Shown: in pieces, positions 35,150-47,589 of the stretch | How the letters are laid out: each line of letters opens with the position of its first letter | Position numbering within the stretch: the stretch's first letter is position 1 | NCBI GenBank assembly: GCA_947095535.1 | Contig: OX352773.1 | Span: 211,068,093 to 211,132,092, forward strand | DNA length: 64,000 nt | Source of the DNA: Poecilobothrus nobilitatus | Lineage: Eukaryota > Arthropoda > Insecta > Diptera > Dolichopodidae | Direction of reading: 5' to 3' | The notes under the pieces: generated by a model | Told to the model about the DNA's origin: nothing | The model's database searches: none | The model's input: the letters and a program-made list of their open reading frames with translations, nothing else | Program-made: the position numbers and the translations under genes

Positions 35150-35900
35150 TTAAAAGCGCGCACATTTTCCAAAAGACAATAAAAACAGTTTAAAATTTAT
35201 TGCGAAATTATAAAAATTCAAGAGAGTTTCTTCAATTATGCCGTATAAAATTAAGAAAAGCTGTTGAGCTTGAGACATGTAAAAATATGATATTGGATTA
35301 AATGAAAATTACGATAAATTTTCACAATCGGCTAAAAATAGTGAAATTTTGTTTTTAAGTCTTAATAACTTTTAAACATGGAGACGTACAAAAAATAGTT
35401 CTGAGGCATCTAGCTTGTATGCTGTATGCAAATTCTGAAAGATCTTACTTTTCTAAAAATGTAAGGTTCTAACTGAAAGCGTACCAGACATAAAATTTTG
35501 CAAAATTCTTTTCATATAACGATAAATTAAAAATAAAATTTTCAAAAAAAATTGTATAATTTTGATATTGCTAATACCGTATATAAAGCTAAAAAAAAAA
35601 ATTCTATCGTTTGGCGTTTTTTGATTAAAAAAAATATTAAGAAGAACCTGAAATATACACCTTTCAAAATAGGACTGTTGCCAAAAACAGAACTTTTGAG
35701 AAGCTGTAGCCCCATAATGATTGAAGCGGCATAAAAACACTAATTTTTTTTTAAGAAATCTATCCATGGTAGAGAAAATATTTTTTTTTTCCTAAGGGAG
35801 GTGCGAATTTTCCAAAGACATTAAGAATTGTGTAGTAAAAAAATTAACGGACGCGTTGACGGTCGTTGACGGTTGTAGTGAAACCTGCAAGTAAATTATT
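35150..35900 (+). repeat. DR2 family, copy 2
   Basis: Carries CACATTTTCCAAAAGACAAT, AATTAAGAAAAGCTGTTGAG, ATTAAGAAGAACCTGAAATA followed by TACACC..AAAATAGG, and a right end with repeated GACGGTCGTTGACGGTTG and AGTGAAACCTGC. Same block order and orientation as copies at 6.0 and 59.9 kb. The frame at 35453-35767 (minus) is a by-product. Confidence 0.65.
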
Positions 35901-35904
35901 TAAA

Positions 35905-38325
35905 TTTTTTTAGAAAATATGCTACAAAAATATAATGCGTAAAATTGCACTACAGTTCCATTCTTACAAAAATTAAAACAGGAGAATCGCATTTGTAATA
36001 TTCAAACAAACAAAGCTCTTCCAGAAGATTCCTTTTTTTTTTTTCAAAGAATGATATTTAACTTTAAAAGATATAAAAAATCCTTTGTTTCTCTGAAGTT
36101 GAAATTTTTGCTCATTAAGTTCACCTTTCTTTACTGTATTTTCATCCTAGAATAAACAAAATAAAAAAAATATTTTAAATATTGAAATGAGGATGGTTTT
36201 TAATAGAGTTTTTGAAAAAGATTATTAATCATTTTATAGCATTTTGTGAAGATTGTCAATAAGTTATAAAAATGAAACAATGAAACGTAAAAAGAAACTA
36301 CGAAAAAAACTTATAAGATGTCCCATATAAAACAACGACTTTCATTTTAAACAATATTCAAAAAAAAATATTATTGTTGGAGAATTTTTGTATGATAGCA
36401 TCATTAAATGAACGAGGTGGACATATCCAAAATCAATAACTACAGATGAATTTTAGGTTATTGCAGACAACCATATATAAAAAAAAAGAAGTTATTGAAG
36501 TAATTAAGTAAACAATATATTCAAGCTATAAATAATATTACTGATTGAAACTTATGTCCTAAATCCTTTATTTGAAATTTATCCTTTTATTTTCGAAATG
36601 ATCCCCTTTATAAATTATTTCCTAAGAAAAACCATATCATCAAAATCATTTAAATGAAAATAAATACAGAATTGAAAAAATGCTATTGGAAAAGATAAAA
36701 ATTTCTTAAAACAAAAACGAAAACATAATTTCGTATGGGTCAAATAAAAAACTAAAAACTGTTTAAAATATTATATGATTTTATTAGTACCCATATAACA
36801 AAACTAAAAAAATTTTATATTGCCATTTAAAAGACTTAAAATGCCATAAAAGAAATTCTGAAAACTTTTCGGCTAATTCTACGCCATTATACCACATTGT
36901 GTAAACAAATGAATCATAAGATGGAATCTTTGCAATTCAAATATAATTTAATTTATTGGATGCATAAATTTTAAATGAAAAAGTCACATAGCCTACATAT
37001 TATATTATATATATATGTATACATATATACATACATATAAGAAATTAATTTATTTTATTTTTTCTTAAAATTATTTTTTGAAAAAAATGTTTTTGAAAAG
37101 ACAAAAGTTCTGGAAAAGAAAAGTATGATGCAATATCAATATTACAAATTAAAATTATAAAATTTTTAATTTTATTAAATCAAAACAAAAAAAAAAACAA
37201 ATTAATGAAGAAAAGATAAAAATATTCAATCCTAGGATATCCAAATGAAAAATTTACTGCGAATGGAGAAATTGTAGTTTATCCATTTTATTCAGTCATC
37301 AGTAGGAAAGGAATCTAATCAACGAACTTAACTCAATACCATTTTAATTGTGATTAATATCAGTATGAAATAATACAGTATAAAATTCACGTGGATTTGA
37401 GTATAGAATATGGAAATGAAAATGGAAATATGATATGGTATGGAAAATAAAACAAGACTTCCTACTTAAGGTAGGGCAAATCAGAACACTTTGATGATGC
37501 TTCTTTCCTTATAAAATTATCTTTATATATAAGTAATGTTGTCATTTGTCTCAAAGTTAATCGTTGTTTTTTCAATATTTTTCAATACATATTTTAAACG
37601 AAAAAGCACATTTATAATATAAATAAAAATAATGCATTTAAAACAAGAAAACGAAAAAATTTATTATGAATTTTTTCACCTAATTTTTAAAATTGAATTA
37701 TTTTATGGTTCAGCCTACAACAAGTACTAAAATGATGTCACGCATTTATATTTATGGATTATAAAAAAATTTATTATTAAAAATTAGTGAAATTCTTACA
37801 AAAATATAAAATCAAACAAAATACAAAACGTTTCAAATTTATTTTTATTTTTAAAAATCTATAAATGTTTATTATCCAACAGTTTATGAGACATGATGGC
37901 ACCATTGCTATTATTTTATTTTTTCATTATTATATTTTAAATGTTAAAATATGTTTAAAAACTGAAAAATTTTTTGGTAATATTTTGAAGAAATTTTATT
38001 ACAATTGACAGCAACAAGAAGGATTTTTCTTCTTTTTTTTTTTTTTTTTATAAAAATGTGATCTTAATTCTTATAAAAATTTGACCTGTGAATGGATCTC
38101 TTGCAAAAGAAGAGATCAGATAACAATTCGTATCAATACTACGATTTTGAACGTCTAAAACTATTCAACGGTTTGAAAATTTAAATATTTCAGGTATTCA
38201 TCTAAATCAAAAAATTCTGATGTAGTGAACAGATAGCTGCTAAATGTTCGGTATTTCTTTCTCGCTGTAAAGTTTATTTTTTTTCCTGAAGATCTGTTTA
38301 ATATCTAATAAAGTATATATTTGAT
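35905..38325. other. non-coding, AT-rich
   Basis: No recognised feature; short TA/CATA tracts at 37000-37040. Confidence 0.5.
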
Positions 38326-38329
38326 CTAA

Positions 38330-38845
38330 GATGGAGTACAATTTTCACATATGGGGTGGCGTCTCTCAATGTTCATTAGGTTACCTTTATATAAAATCGA
38401 AAAATTCAAAATCTTACCATGTGCCTAAATGACGATCCTATTGATGAAATATTTAATCTCCTTAACATACTTCGAAATGTTGACTTATTATCACTCTTTT
38501 ATAGATATATCTTGTAGGTAATGACATAATGACAGTTGTTCTATTGAACTAAAATTAATTCTTTGATTGATCCTTTAAATAATTCGAACGGAACGCTAAG
38601 GCGGTATCAACTGTTCATTTCTACACCGTGGAAATTCTTAGGTGGTTTAAAACTGGTTATGGAACTTATTTATTGTAAGAGGTACCAAAATGTAGAATAT
38701 GATTGCATCACATATGAATATACTTACATCCAATATGGTCCTTTATTACCCTTCAAATCTTTTCCCCATTTCTCAAACCAACAATAATTTTTTATAAAGG
38801 AATACGTTTTTAGAGTTTGGCTATACCGTGTAAAAAATCAGTTGC
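38330..38845 (+). mobile_element. RTE-like LINE family A, fragment 3
   Basis: Contains the text HIWGGVSQCSLGYL, corresponding to HIWAGVPQTVLCYLDKVQ of fragment 5, then RNVDLLSLFYRYIL in a shifted frame, then HFYTVEILRWFKTGYG, and the shared 3' end TTTATAAAGGAATACG...TAGAGTTTGGCTA. At least three frameshifts separate these blocks. Confidence 0.7.
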
Positions 38846-38859
38846 TGATAAAGTTTGTC

Positions 38860-40295
38860 ATCATGTAACAAAAAAATTTATTGTCATCTTAAATCCCTCT
38901 TTATAACTCTAAACATTTTCCTATCGTATCTATCGTTTTCGTTTTTTGATGCAATGATTTTTTTTTGATTCTGTTTCATTTTTTTTTTTTTTTTTTGGAT
39001 TGTCATGCCTATTGTCTTTTCCAACATGGATGAAAGGCTAGTAACTGAAAACTTTTTACGATATTATTCAGTGTTTAATCATTTATTTTTAACGTAAAAG
39101 ACATTAAAGCCTATATATATAATACATAATCTTATTTTTTCATTTAATTCGATCCTTGCATTAATTTTACAAGTTTTGTTTACCAGTTTTCTTATTTGCC
39201 AATAGTTTAAAGGTTTTTTGTTTAATTTTATAATGAAATCGGAATATTTGCTGAAATGTTTTAATATTTTACATACATACATATACCACTTCATATAATC
39301 AGAAATTAATTTATTATTTCTATTTTCAATTTTCTGAAATTTTCTATTTTATTTTTTTTTTCTTTTTTATATCTTAATTAATATATACCTACTCTTTTTT
39401 AAATGGCAATTTAATTAATATCTATTTGAATTATAATTCTTAATATAAACATCATATATATACGAATATTATTATATTAATGAACTTTTCTTAATTTAGT
39501 TCAAGGTCTTTTTTTTAAAACAAAAAATTAAAAAGAAAAATTAAAAAAAAAAAATTTTTTTTTCCAGGAAATATCGTAAAAATTTTTACGTAAATTTCCA
39601 CAATTTTATTATGGAATTTGTTATGGAATATTAAATTAAACTAATCATTTACATAAGAATAAAATCTTTATTTATCAATTAATTAATAATAAAAAAAAAA
39701 ACAATATTTTTAAAATACTAAAAATTCATCAATTAATTTTTAAGATACAATATACTTAAGTCCATATCAATTTGAAGTAATTAGAAAAAGATAAAGATCG
39801 TAATAAAATTAAAATGTTTTTTTTTTTGTTTTTTTTTTAAAAAAAAAACTATAACCTAATGTAATTATTAGTTTGGTCGCAGTTAAACCATCAATGAACA
39901 CACTTCTATATATACAATATGTTTTTTTTTTTTTGTAAATTCAAAAAAAAAAGTAAAAACAAATAAATAATAACATAACATAACATAATATAGAATAAGC
40001 TATAAAAAAGCACGTAAAGCACTCAAGGAAATGGACTCATAAAAAATTTTTTTTATCAAATATAATAGCCGACAAGCATGGCTACTATGTACGATCCTAC
40101 TATTTTTCTTTGATGTCAAAAACAAAAAAAAACAAAAAATATATATATTTTGTTTCAAAATAAAATTTCTGATATTTTTTTTTTTTGATTTACAATGAAA
40201 TTGACGAGAAAGTGCGTAAACGCGTTCAAAAACATAAACAAGCAAATAAACTTATGATCAAACAAAAAATTTATTACAAGATATGTATACATACG
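38860..40295. other. non-coding, AT-rich
   Basis: T- and A-runs (38981-38996, 39820-39847). No recognised feature. Confidence 0.5.
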
Positions 40296-40299
40296 AAAT

Positions 40300-40595
40300 A
40301 TACATGCTTCAGGTGCTTATTTGTCCACTGTGGATATTCGTATATAGGTGGTCTGAAATTGCTAATGTAAACTGATTTGTCGTGAAAACCGTTAGAATGT
40401 GAAAAATGCTTCCATCTAATGTACCTAATAGATATATGAATCTGTACTGATTCATATCCAATTTCCCTTTAAACTCTTCTTAATTATCCTGTTTTACTCC
40501 ATAATTCCTCTGTTTATTGCTTAATCTTATAATGACCACTATAATAACTTTGTATAAAGGAATCCTTTCCTAAAGTTTGACGAACATATGGAAAA
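40300..40595 (+). mobile_element. RTE-like LINE family A, fragment 4
   Basis: Begins with a degraded TVDI/GGLKLLM block aligned with the TVEI region of fragments 2 and 3. It ends with ATAACTTTGTATAAAGGAAT...TCCTAAAGTTTGACGAAC, the family 3' end. Confidence 0.6.
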
Positions 40596-40609
40596 CAAAC
40601 AAATAAAAA

Positions 40610-42735
40610 CAAAAAATTTAATAATTTAGTATTTTTCAATGTTTTCGTTTCTGTATATTATTATATAGACTAATTTTAAAAATTACAGTTATAAGGAAAG
40701 TTTCAGGCTTTGATCGATTTTTGATCATAAAAAATGGTTTTATCCATTTTTATTATTTTAACTATACGAGTTGTTATTAATCATTTAATTGATTTTAATT
40801 ATAGATCAATAATACTATATATAATAAAAAAAAAAATAATTTCCATCACAAAATTAATTAATTTTAATTCATAGTTTATAACTCACAATAAGAATTTTAA
40901 ATACATTTTTAAATATAGTATTATCTAGATCTAGCAATTAAATGGAAAATTCTGATGATATAAGAATGTTATATAATAATTCATATGTGAGAATTGACGT
41001 GTTCCTAAAAATATTTGTTGTACAAAAGTCGATAGAGTATAAAAATAGTGTAAAAACTAAATGCATACGTTAAGTATTTAAGAAAATTCAATAAAAATAC
41101 ACAATAAAGAAGTTAAATAATCATGTAAATATTTTAAATATACTGTTGTAAAAGCACTGACTTACCTTAAACTAAATTTGACTAAAGAACATATTATTGA
41201 GATTATCTTTAATTTTTTTAGTTTTTTGTTTTTTAATATAATTCTATATATTTTAAAATGTATAGTTTGTTCACTGTTGTTTAGTTGATATTTTTCTCTT
41301 AATCGAATAAACCCAAACCAATTTCAGATGTTTTGGCTTCAGAAAGAACTTATGTTTTAATGATATAAACACCTTTTCCTTCAAAGATATTTAAATTATA
41401 TACAGTTTCCCGATATAAGCATAGAATAAGCTAACATATATAGGTACACTATCTCCAATTTGAAAAAAAAAATAGTCTTTCACTTCAATTTGCCTATAAC
41501 CTAAACAAAAATTAAAAGAACTCCAGAATATTTTTGTATACGTCATATAAAATTTAAAGTATACTGTTATTTCCTTCTTAACCTTTTAGAAATAACCTCT
41601 ACTTTAAAATCTCAATAAAATTTAATATTTTAATATTTTTATTTAAATGAAATTAAATAATAATAATAATTAATTAATGATCTATTTTAAAACAGATGGC
41701 ATTACAATAATTTTTATTTGGTTTTTGGCACAGAATTTCATACAAAACTTTTTTTGTTTTGTTTTTTTTTTTTTGTTTTTTTTTTGTTTTAGATAAAATG
41801 CTATAAGAATTATTTGTAACTTAATGGTCTAATGAAGCTATTTTTAGTAGACTGTATATATTCCATTATACCATATCTTATCTCTTTCTGTCTCTTTCTA
41901 TTTGTGTGTAATAAAAATCAATAGAAAAGTGTAAAAAAGTGTAAAAAAAGCATGTGTTGGAATGTGAAAAAAAAAAAAAAAAATTTTGAAAAAAAGAAAA
42001 TTTGTTTTTGGAAAATTCAATAATTTTCTTCTTTTTGTTTTTTTTTTTTACAAAATTTTACAATAAAAAGAAAAATAATATGGGTCGGATGCATTTGCAT
42101 AATATCTATTTTTAATATAAATTGATTGTATATATTAATAATTGTTGGTGGGTTGGATGGTGGGTTTCAAAATAATTAGGAAATAAATTTTGAAACAAAA
42201 AAAATTTCAAATTTTTTAAAATTTTGAATTTTTTTCCCATATTTAATTTTTATTATATGTATACGTACAGGTGTATCTATTCAAATATTGCAAACTTTTT
42301 TCTCAATAATAGTATATAGATATTAAAATTTGGAAAATTCGATTTGAATTTATGCGATAAATTAATGATCTATAAATTTAGTAATGGTACATTAAAACGA
42401 AAAGTGACAATTTAATTATTCACACATTTATTATAAAATTATTATTATATTATTTTTTTTTTTTTTTTGTTATTTATATTCTATGATTTGCTTTCAATTT
42501 AAGTCTCCATCATATGACAAAAAATTTGTGACTAATATTTGAGTCGTATATTGCAATCCTCTTTAAATTCTTCGGTTTAAAACTTTCATACCGTTATCTT
42601 TGCGATATCTAATTTTTGATTTGAGACGATTTTGATTCAGTGAAATATCTAAGATTTGATGGTTTAAGAATTGAATTAAACTATAATATAAGATTTTTGT
42701 TGAAATCAAATTATTATTCTTAATTCGTCAATTGA
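40610..42735. other. non-coding, AT-rich
   Basis: No recognised feature apart from homopolymer runs (41752-41787, 41967-41984). Confidence 0.5.
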
Positions 42736-42744
42736 CAGTTGTTT

Positions 42745-43990
42745 ATTTTTTTTTTTTTTTTATTAATAACCTTTTATTTATACCTTTTAAATACAATCTT
42801 AAATATATCTTAGCCTAGAAAAAGTTTATAAAAAACGGCATTTTTGCTTGTCTTTTTTTTTTATATTAACATTTAAATTAATCTTTAATTTTTATGTTAG
42901 TTATGTGTCTAGTTCTTAATTTAATTTTCTAAATAATTTTTGTATCAAAATAATGTTTAATCTTCTTTTTTTTATATTGCAAAAATTCGGTTATAAAAAT
43001 CAATATTTAATCTGATTATTACAATAAAAACAACTTAAGCTATGCCTTACCTTACTTATCCTAAATTGAGTTACTTAGCCTAAATTAAAACCTAATTTGT
43101 AGTTCTAGTACTAACTTCTGATGAATGTGTGTTATCCAACCACCAATAATCTCTTTTTATTTTTTTGTCTTTATCGGGTATAGACATGTCATATTTCAAA
43201 TTTACTCTGTTAATATTGCCCGGGTTATATTCTATTGATTTACATGTGGCCCGTCTATTATAATGAAATAATATAGGGACATGATTTTGGTTTTGAATGC
43301 AACCATTTTTATCAAAAAATATAAAATACTCAGGGGCAATAAATCCCGTGAGCAAAGTTTTTATTATGTACTCCTCGTTGTGGTAATATATATGTGATAT
43401 AAAATCATTTTCTGGAGTGTTTTGTGCTCTCTCATAATGTTTGCGAACAAGTTTTATCATAAAACTGTCTATTCTATTTATGTTTGATTCCTTGTACAAA
43501 TATTTGTTTGAGTAGAAATGTTTGTAGTCGGATTCGGGCTTTCGGTTTTTATTGATACAAACTCTTATGCACTTTCTTTCAAATTTGCGTAGTTTCTTCA
43601 TTGCGCTTATGTTACAGTTGTTTATAAAATCTTTTACCTTTTGATATTGTAATTCTGTACATCTTCATGTGATTTCTTTAGGTAATGAAAATGTTTTATT
43701 GGGGCTTTTAACATTGTTAAAGTTCTATGAAGTCTATATAGTACAAATTTAGTTCTATATGATACAATTGGCAATTAATGTTTAAAATTTTTCCTTTTCG
43801 TAAATTTCTACATAGTTTCGTAAATTTTACACTAAAAATATTTTCTACACTTAGCAAGTTATTAACACTACAAAGACATATAAGAGATCTTCTGCTTGCG
43901 TGTTTAAAGAGGTAATTATGCGCCATCTTGTTCTCAAGCGGGATAAAGTAATAGAGTCTTTTCAAATCAGAGGGGATGTATGTTATACCA
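42745..43990 (-). mobile_element. LINE (Jockey/LOA-like) ORF2 C-terminal fragment
   Basis: The frame 43601-43092 encodes 169 residues starting MKKLRKFERKCIRVCINKNR, with PESDYKHFYSNKYLY and NINRIDSFMIKLVRKHYERA. This pattern (FERK-CIRxC ... NRIDxFxIKLxRxH) follows the RT thumb in Jockey/LOA-type elements. A second frame at 43965-43717 (RLYYFIPLENKMAHNYL) looks like the preceding part, separated by a frameshift. The 3' limit near 42745, at a T-run that could be poly(A), is a guess. Clade not certain. Confidence 0.55.
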
Positions 43991-44125
43991 TTTCTTAACG
44001 GGGTCTTTAATATTTTTTAGTTTTTTATCTGTTTGGTTCATATTTCATTATACTTTTGTTATATATTTTTCATTTATAACTTTTCTAAAGACTTTAAAAT
44101 GAACTTTATATATAAGTTTCATAAA

Positions 44126-45055
44126 GTGGTAATTCGGGGAACCGGTCTTTTTATTTAATGAAAAAATGTTGAAAAAAACTGTCGAATAGGAAAAAATGTT
44201 GAAAAATAAAATGAAGCAAAAAATAAAATTGAAATACCGGTTCATGAAAAAAACAATGTCGAAAAAAAAATTTCAACGTTGAAAAAAAATTTTTTAATAT
44301 AAGAGAAATAAATATAAGAGTTTCCATTATATACTTTTAACCGAGGTTTTAGGCGACAACCCCTGTTGTTATCAGTGCTTTGTTGTTGCAATGTGTATGT
44401 AATAAAAATAATTAGAATGAGTTTAAGAGTTAGATTCAAAATAAGCCAATCAAAATATTTCCTTTGTCCAGAATATTTATACAAGTTTCTGAATTGGGAG
44501 AGATTTCAGAGTTGTATTCAAAATAAGGGTATTCTCTTTTTTCAGAAAATGTATGGGAGCGCTACAAATGCTCGCATCTCAAAAATCATTTAATCAAAAT
44601 CTCGTTTTTTAAAATCTCGTTTTATCAAAATCTCGTTTTTTTAAAAATCTCTTTTTTGTTTAGAAAATAGAGAAAAAAAAGGAAATTGTAATTTTAATTT
44701 TTATCGAATAATAATAGGAGGAGTTTTAGAGTTGGATTAAAAATCAGATTTACAATAATTGGTTTAGCGGTGGTTTGGGAGGGGCTACCCCGCTATGTGA
44801 AATGCTTTTGTTTTGAAATATACATCATGAGAAAAATGTTATTCCGAGGGATTTTACAGTTGGATTCAAAATCAGGGTTTCAATAATTGGTTTAGCGGGG
44901 ATTTGGAGGCGGCACCCTTCACTATATGAAATGCTTTTCTTTTGAAATATACATGGGAAAAAATAATTAAAAATAAGAAATAACATTTTTTGCATTCAAC
45001 ATTTTTTTTTTCGACATTTTATTTTTCAACAAATAGACCCACACCCGATAATTCG
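44126..45055. mobile_element. candidate foldback element with GTTGAAAAA / CGACATTTT arms
   Basis: The left arm (44126-44290) has repeated ATGTTGAAAAA, CTGTCGAATA and GTTGAAAAATAAAATG. The right arm (44990-45055) is its reverse complement in kind (TTCAACATTTTTTTTTTCGA, CATTTTATTTTTCAAC). The ends are similar: left CGGGGAACCGGTCTTTTT, complement of right CGGGTGTGGGTCTATTTG. Between the arms sit DR1 repeats. No transposase. Confidence 0.45.
44485..44960 (+). repeat. DR1 family, with about 130-bp tandem pair
   Basis: The DR1 core AGAGTTGTATTCAAAATAAG is at 44508. An ATCTCGTTTT array is at 44578-44665. Then two tandem units follow (about 44718-44846 and 44849-44957) that share TTGGATT, AAATCAG, CAATAATTGGTTTAGCGG and GAAATGCTTTT(G/C)TTTTGAAA. 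Confidence 0.65.
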
Positions 45056-45079
45056 ATATCGTTTTTAGCTAAGTTATCT

Positions 45080-45146
45080 ACGTTTCCTTTCAAGTTAGAA
45101 TGACGTTTCCTTTCAAGTCAGAGTGACGTTTCCTTTTAGGTCATGC
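45080..45146 (+). repeat. 23-bp tandem repeat, three units
   Basis: ACGTTTCCTTTCAAGT starts at 45080 and 45103, and ACGTTTCCTTTTAGGT at 45126; spacing is exactly 23 bp. Confidence 0.85.
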
Positions 45147-45159
45147 TTTTTTTTTATCT

Positions 45160-45480
45160 AAGTGCTCCCTAATTTTCTGAGTTATATATGGTGTATTTTG
45201 GAAACTTTTGTTTCAATGGATTGTACCCAACTCATATATAGTGAGTCCAACCAAATAATGAATTTTTGTTTCGCGTAATTTCTATTTAAGTATTGGATAA
45301 CTTTCAGAATTGTATAAAATTCAGCTGTCTTCATGTGTTTATTTTGTAATTTGAATATATCATTTGATTACCATTAAAAATAAAATAAGTGTCAGAATGT
45401 GAACTTGTATCTGCACTTTCTGTTGTTAATTTTAGTCGTCAGTTTTCTTGGTTTTGGTGAACTCCTTTGAGTGTTAAAAC
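45160..45480 (-). mobile_element. LINE RNase H-domain remnant
   Basis: The minus strand encodes, almost unbroken, SSHSDTYFIFNGNQMIYSNY, then after one stop KTAEFYTILKVIQYLNRNYA and KFIIWLDSLYMSWVQSIET. TAEFYTILKVIQYL...FIIWLDSL corresponds to the TAELxAIxxAL...xxIxTDSL blocks of the RNase H domain in I-type LINEs. The Thr-Asp of the active site reads LD, so it is not functional. Confidence 0.6.
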
Positions 45481-45484
45481 CCAT

Positions 45485-46380
45485 ATAATGTTGATTAGTT
45501 AATTTTTTTTTTTCTTATAATAAATTCAGATTTAAAAAAAAAAAAAATATTTTGAAATTTGAAAAAAAAACTATTGCAATTCTTTAAGGCTTTAAGGTTT
45601 AAGGATTATCATATTGCATTTGAATTAAGTTTAAAGAGTAGCGTTTAAATTAGCAAAAGATAATAGAAAAATTTAATTTCCAGCAAAAATAAAAGCAAAT
45701 TGCAACAAATTATTACAATGTTCTTACAATTAAATGCTAACACTAATTTATATATGCAAATGGCACAAAAAAAGAAAAATTAAAATGATAATGCATTAAA
45801 AATGTACATTTCATATAATATGTGTAATTAAGTGGCGACAATAACTAAGAATTAAAAAAAAAAAATTTTTTTCTATTCTGGAACTTTGCCAAACTTTAAC
45901 GTGACAAGACCATTTTTTTGAATAAAACATACATACATTTTTTTTTTGTCTACATTTTGGGTTATATTTGAATATAGCCAAAATTTAAATGCATCCACAT
46001 TACCAAAGTTTTAAAATGTCTAAATACTATTAAATTATCCAAATGATAATTTTATTTAAAAAAAAAATCTTTTTAAAAATTTTGGATAAATAAAAATTTT
46101 AAAAATTTTAAGAATTTTTTTGAAAATAAAACTAAAAACAAAAATTTTCAAAGACACAAAAAAAAAAAAAATTATGTAGGTATTTAATTTTCTGCATAAA
46201 AATAAAATTCTATATTATATCCTATGAAAATTTTTATTCTAATTGCATGCATGTCTTATGCATGGTTATAATAATAAAAATATGAAATTCTTTAGACTGT
46301 CACATATTTACTTATAGTATGTACATTTAGAAATAGTTGACTAGACGATTTAATGCCATATTAAATTTAAATATAAGTAT
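45485..46380. other. non-coding, AT-rich
   Basis: No recognised feature apart from homopolymer runs. Confidence 0.5.
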
Positions 46381-46383
46381 ATA

Positions 46384-46875
46384 CAGGGTGTTTCTCTTTC
46401 GGTTTTGAATATTTATAGAGTGTATTTGAGAGACTAAAATGAAAAAAACATTGTTTTGCAGCGGGAAGCCTATTTCATGAGATGGAAGCTTCGTTCATGA
46501 GATAATAGCGCCTTTTTTCATTTAATTTGCCTAGGTATATTTCAAAAACTACGCAATTACACTTATTAATAAGTTTGAAAAACCGTTAGAAAACTTTTCA
46601 AACCATGTCTTTTCATATTTATTTCAGATATTTTTCGTCCATATGTTACGCGAGCGATTTAAACGATGAAAAAATTGAAAAAAGAGCCAATTTTTAAGAT
46701 TTTTTTTTATACGTTTTAAACTTTCTCCCTTGGTATTTGCAATAATTTGGAAAAAAATAAGGGAGGATATTTGAAATGAATAAAAAATAATCTCAACCAT
46801 TTTTTCAGTTTTTTGTTCATTTTGGTCTCTCAAATATACCCTATCAATATTCAACACCGAAAGAGAATCACCCTG
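46384..46875. mobile_element. 492-bp MITE, TIR CAGGGTG(T/A)TTCTCTTTCGG
   Basis: The left end CAGGGTGTTTCTCTTTCGG and the complement of the right end CAGGGTGATTCTCTTTCGG continue as about 70-bp inverted repeats (GAATATT, ATTTGAGAGACYAAAATGAA). Flanks are TATATA on the left and CATATATA on the right, so the target duplication is ambiguous. The minus-strand frame at 46624-46878 starts in the terminal repeat and is not a gene. Confidence 0.8.
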
Positions 46876-47035
46876 CATATATATTATATTATTTGGCTCA
46901 TTTTTTAATTTAAAAAACCAATTCTAAAGTCAGTCAAATCAAATCTGTAAAGAAAGTTTGAAAGTTTATAATTTACTAAAAATATTTGCCTATTTAAATT
47001 TTAATTTTTCGCTTCTTTTATTTAATTTACATATG

Positions 47036-47223
47036 CCTCGGTGGCCTAGTGGATAAGAGCGTATAAAATGCGATGTAAATACGGAGGGAGTGTGGGTTCG
47101 AATCCCACACACGTCATAAGAGTTATTCCGCATTACGACATGTACAGCCACGCGTGAACAGTAAAGGCTGTGTAATTTCCTGTCCACATATATGAGGCAG
47201 AGAAATGCAATAAAAAAAAAAAA
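47036..47223 (+). mobile_element. SINE S1, copy 3 (best preserved)
   Basis: A box TGGCCTAGTGG at 47042 and B box GGTTCGAATCC at 47095, inside the perfect arm GTGTGGG/CCCACAC. The S1 body (CGACATGTACAGCCACG) and TATGAGGCAGAGAAATGCAA lead to poly(A). The 12-bp duplication AATTTACATATG lies at 47024-47035 and 47224-47235, which sets both ends exactly. Apparent peptides such as YDVCGIRTHTPSVF read the SINE backwards. Confidence 0.95.
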
Positions 47224-47387
47224 AATTTACATATGAATACATTTAGTCCTTTCAATTACATGTGTCAGCTTTTACAAAAAAAATTATAACCTGAAAACCC
47301 CCTTATGTGACCCATCGGTCTCTTAACTGTTGTGTAGCCAATCGTTAAAGTTCTTTAATAGTCGAGATAATAGTTTTGTTCTGAATA

Positions 47388-47574
47388 GTTTTTTTTATTT
47401 ATTGCTCGGCCACATAAATGTGACAAGAAAAATTACACAGCCCTTCCTTTTTAGGCGTGGCTGTAAATGCCGCAAGGGGGCATTATTCTTACACGGTTTG
47501 TTGGATGCGGACACACACTCCCTCGGTGTTTACAATGTATTTTATATTCTTTCCGACTAAGGCACCAAGGCCTC
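47388..47574 (-). mobile_element. SINE S1, copy 4
   Basis: The minus strand begins GAGGCCTTGGTGCCTTAGTC, with a decayed B box (GTGTCCGCATCC), and ends in poly(A) (T-run from 47389). The duplication CTGAATA lies at 47381-47387 and 47575-47581. It sits 165 bp from copy 3 in the opposite orientation. Confidence 0.9.
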
Positions 47575-47589
47575 CTGAATATTCTTGTA

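Noticed and set aside
46624..46878. 84-codon minus-strand frame
   Set aside because: Begins inside the MITE terminal repeat and consists of MITE sequence.
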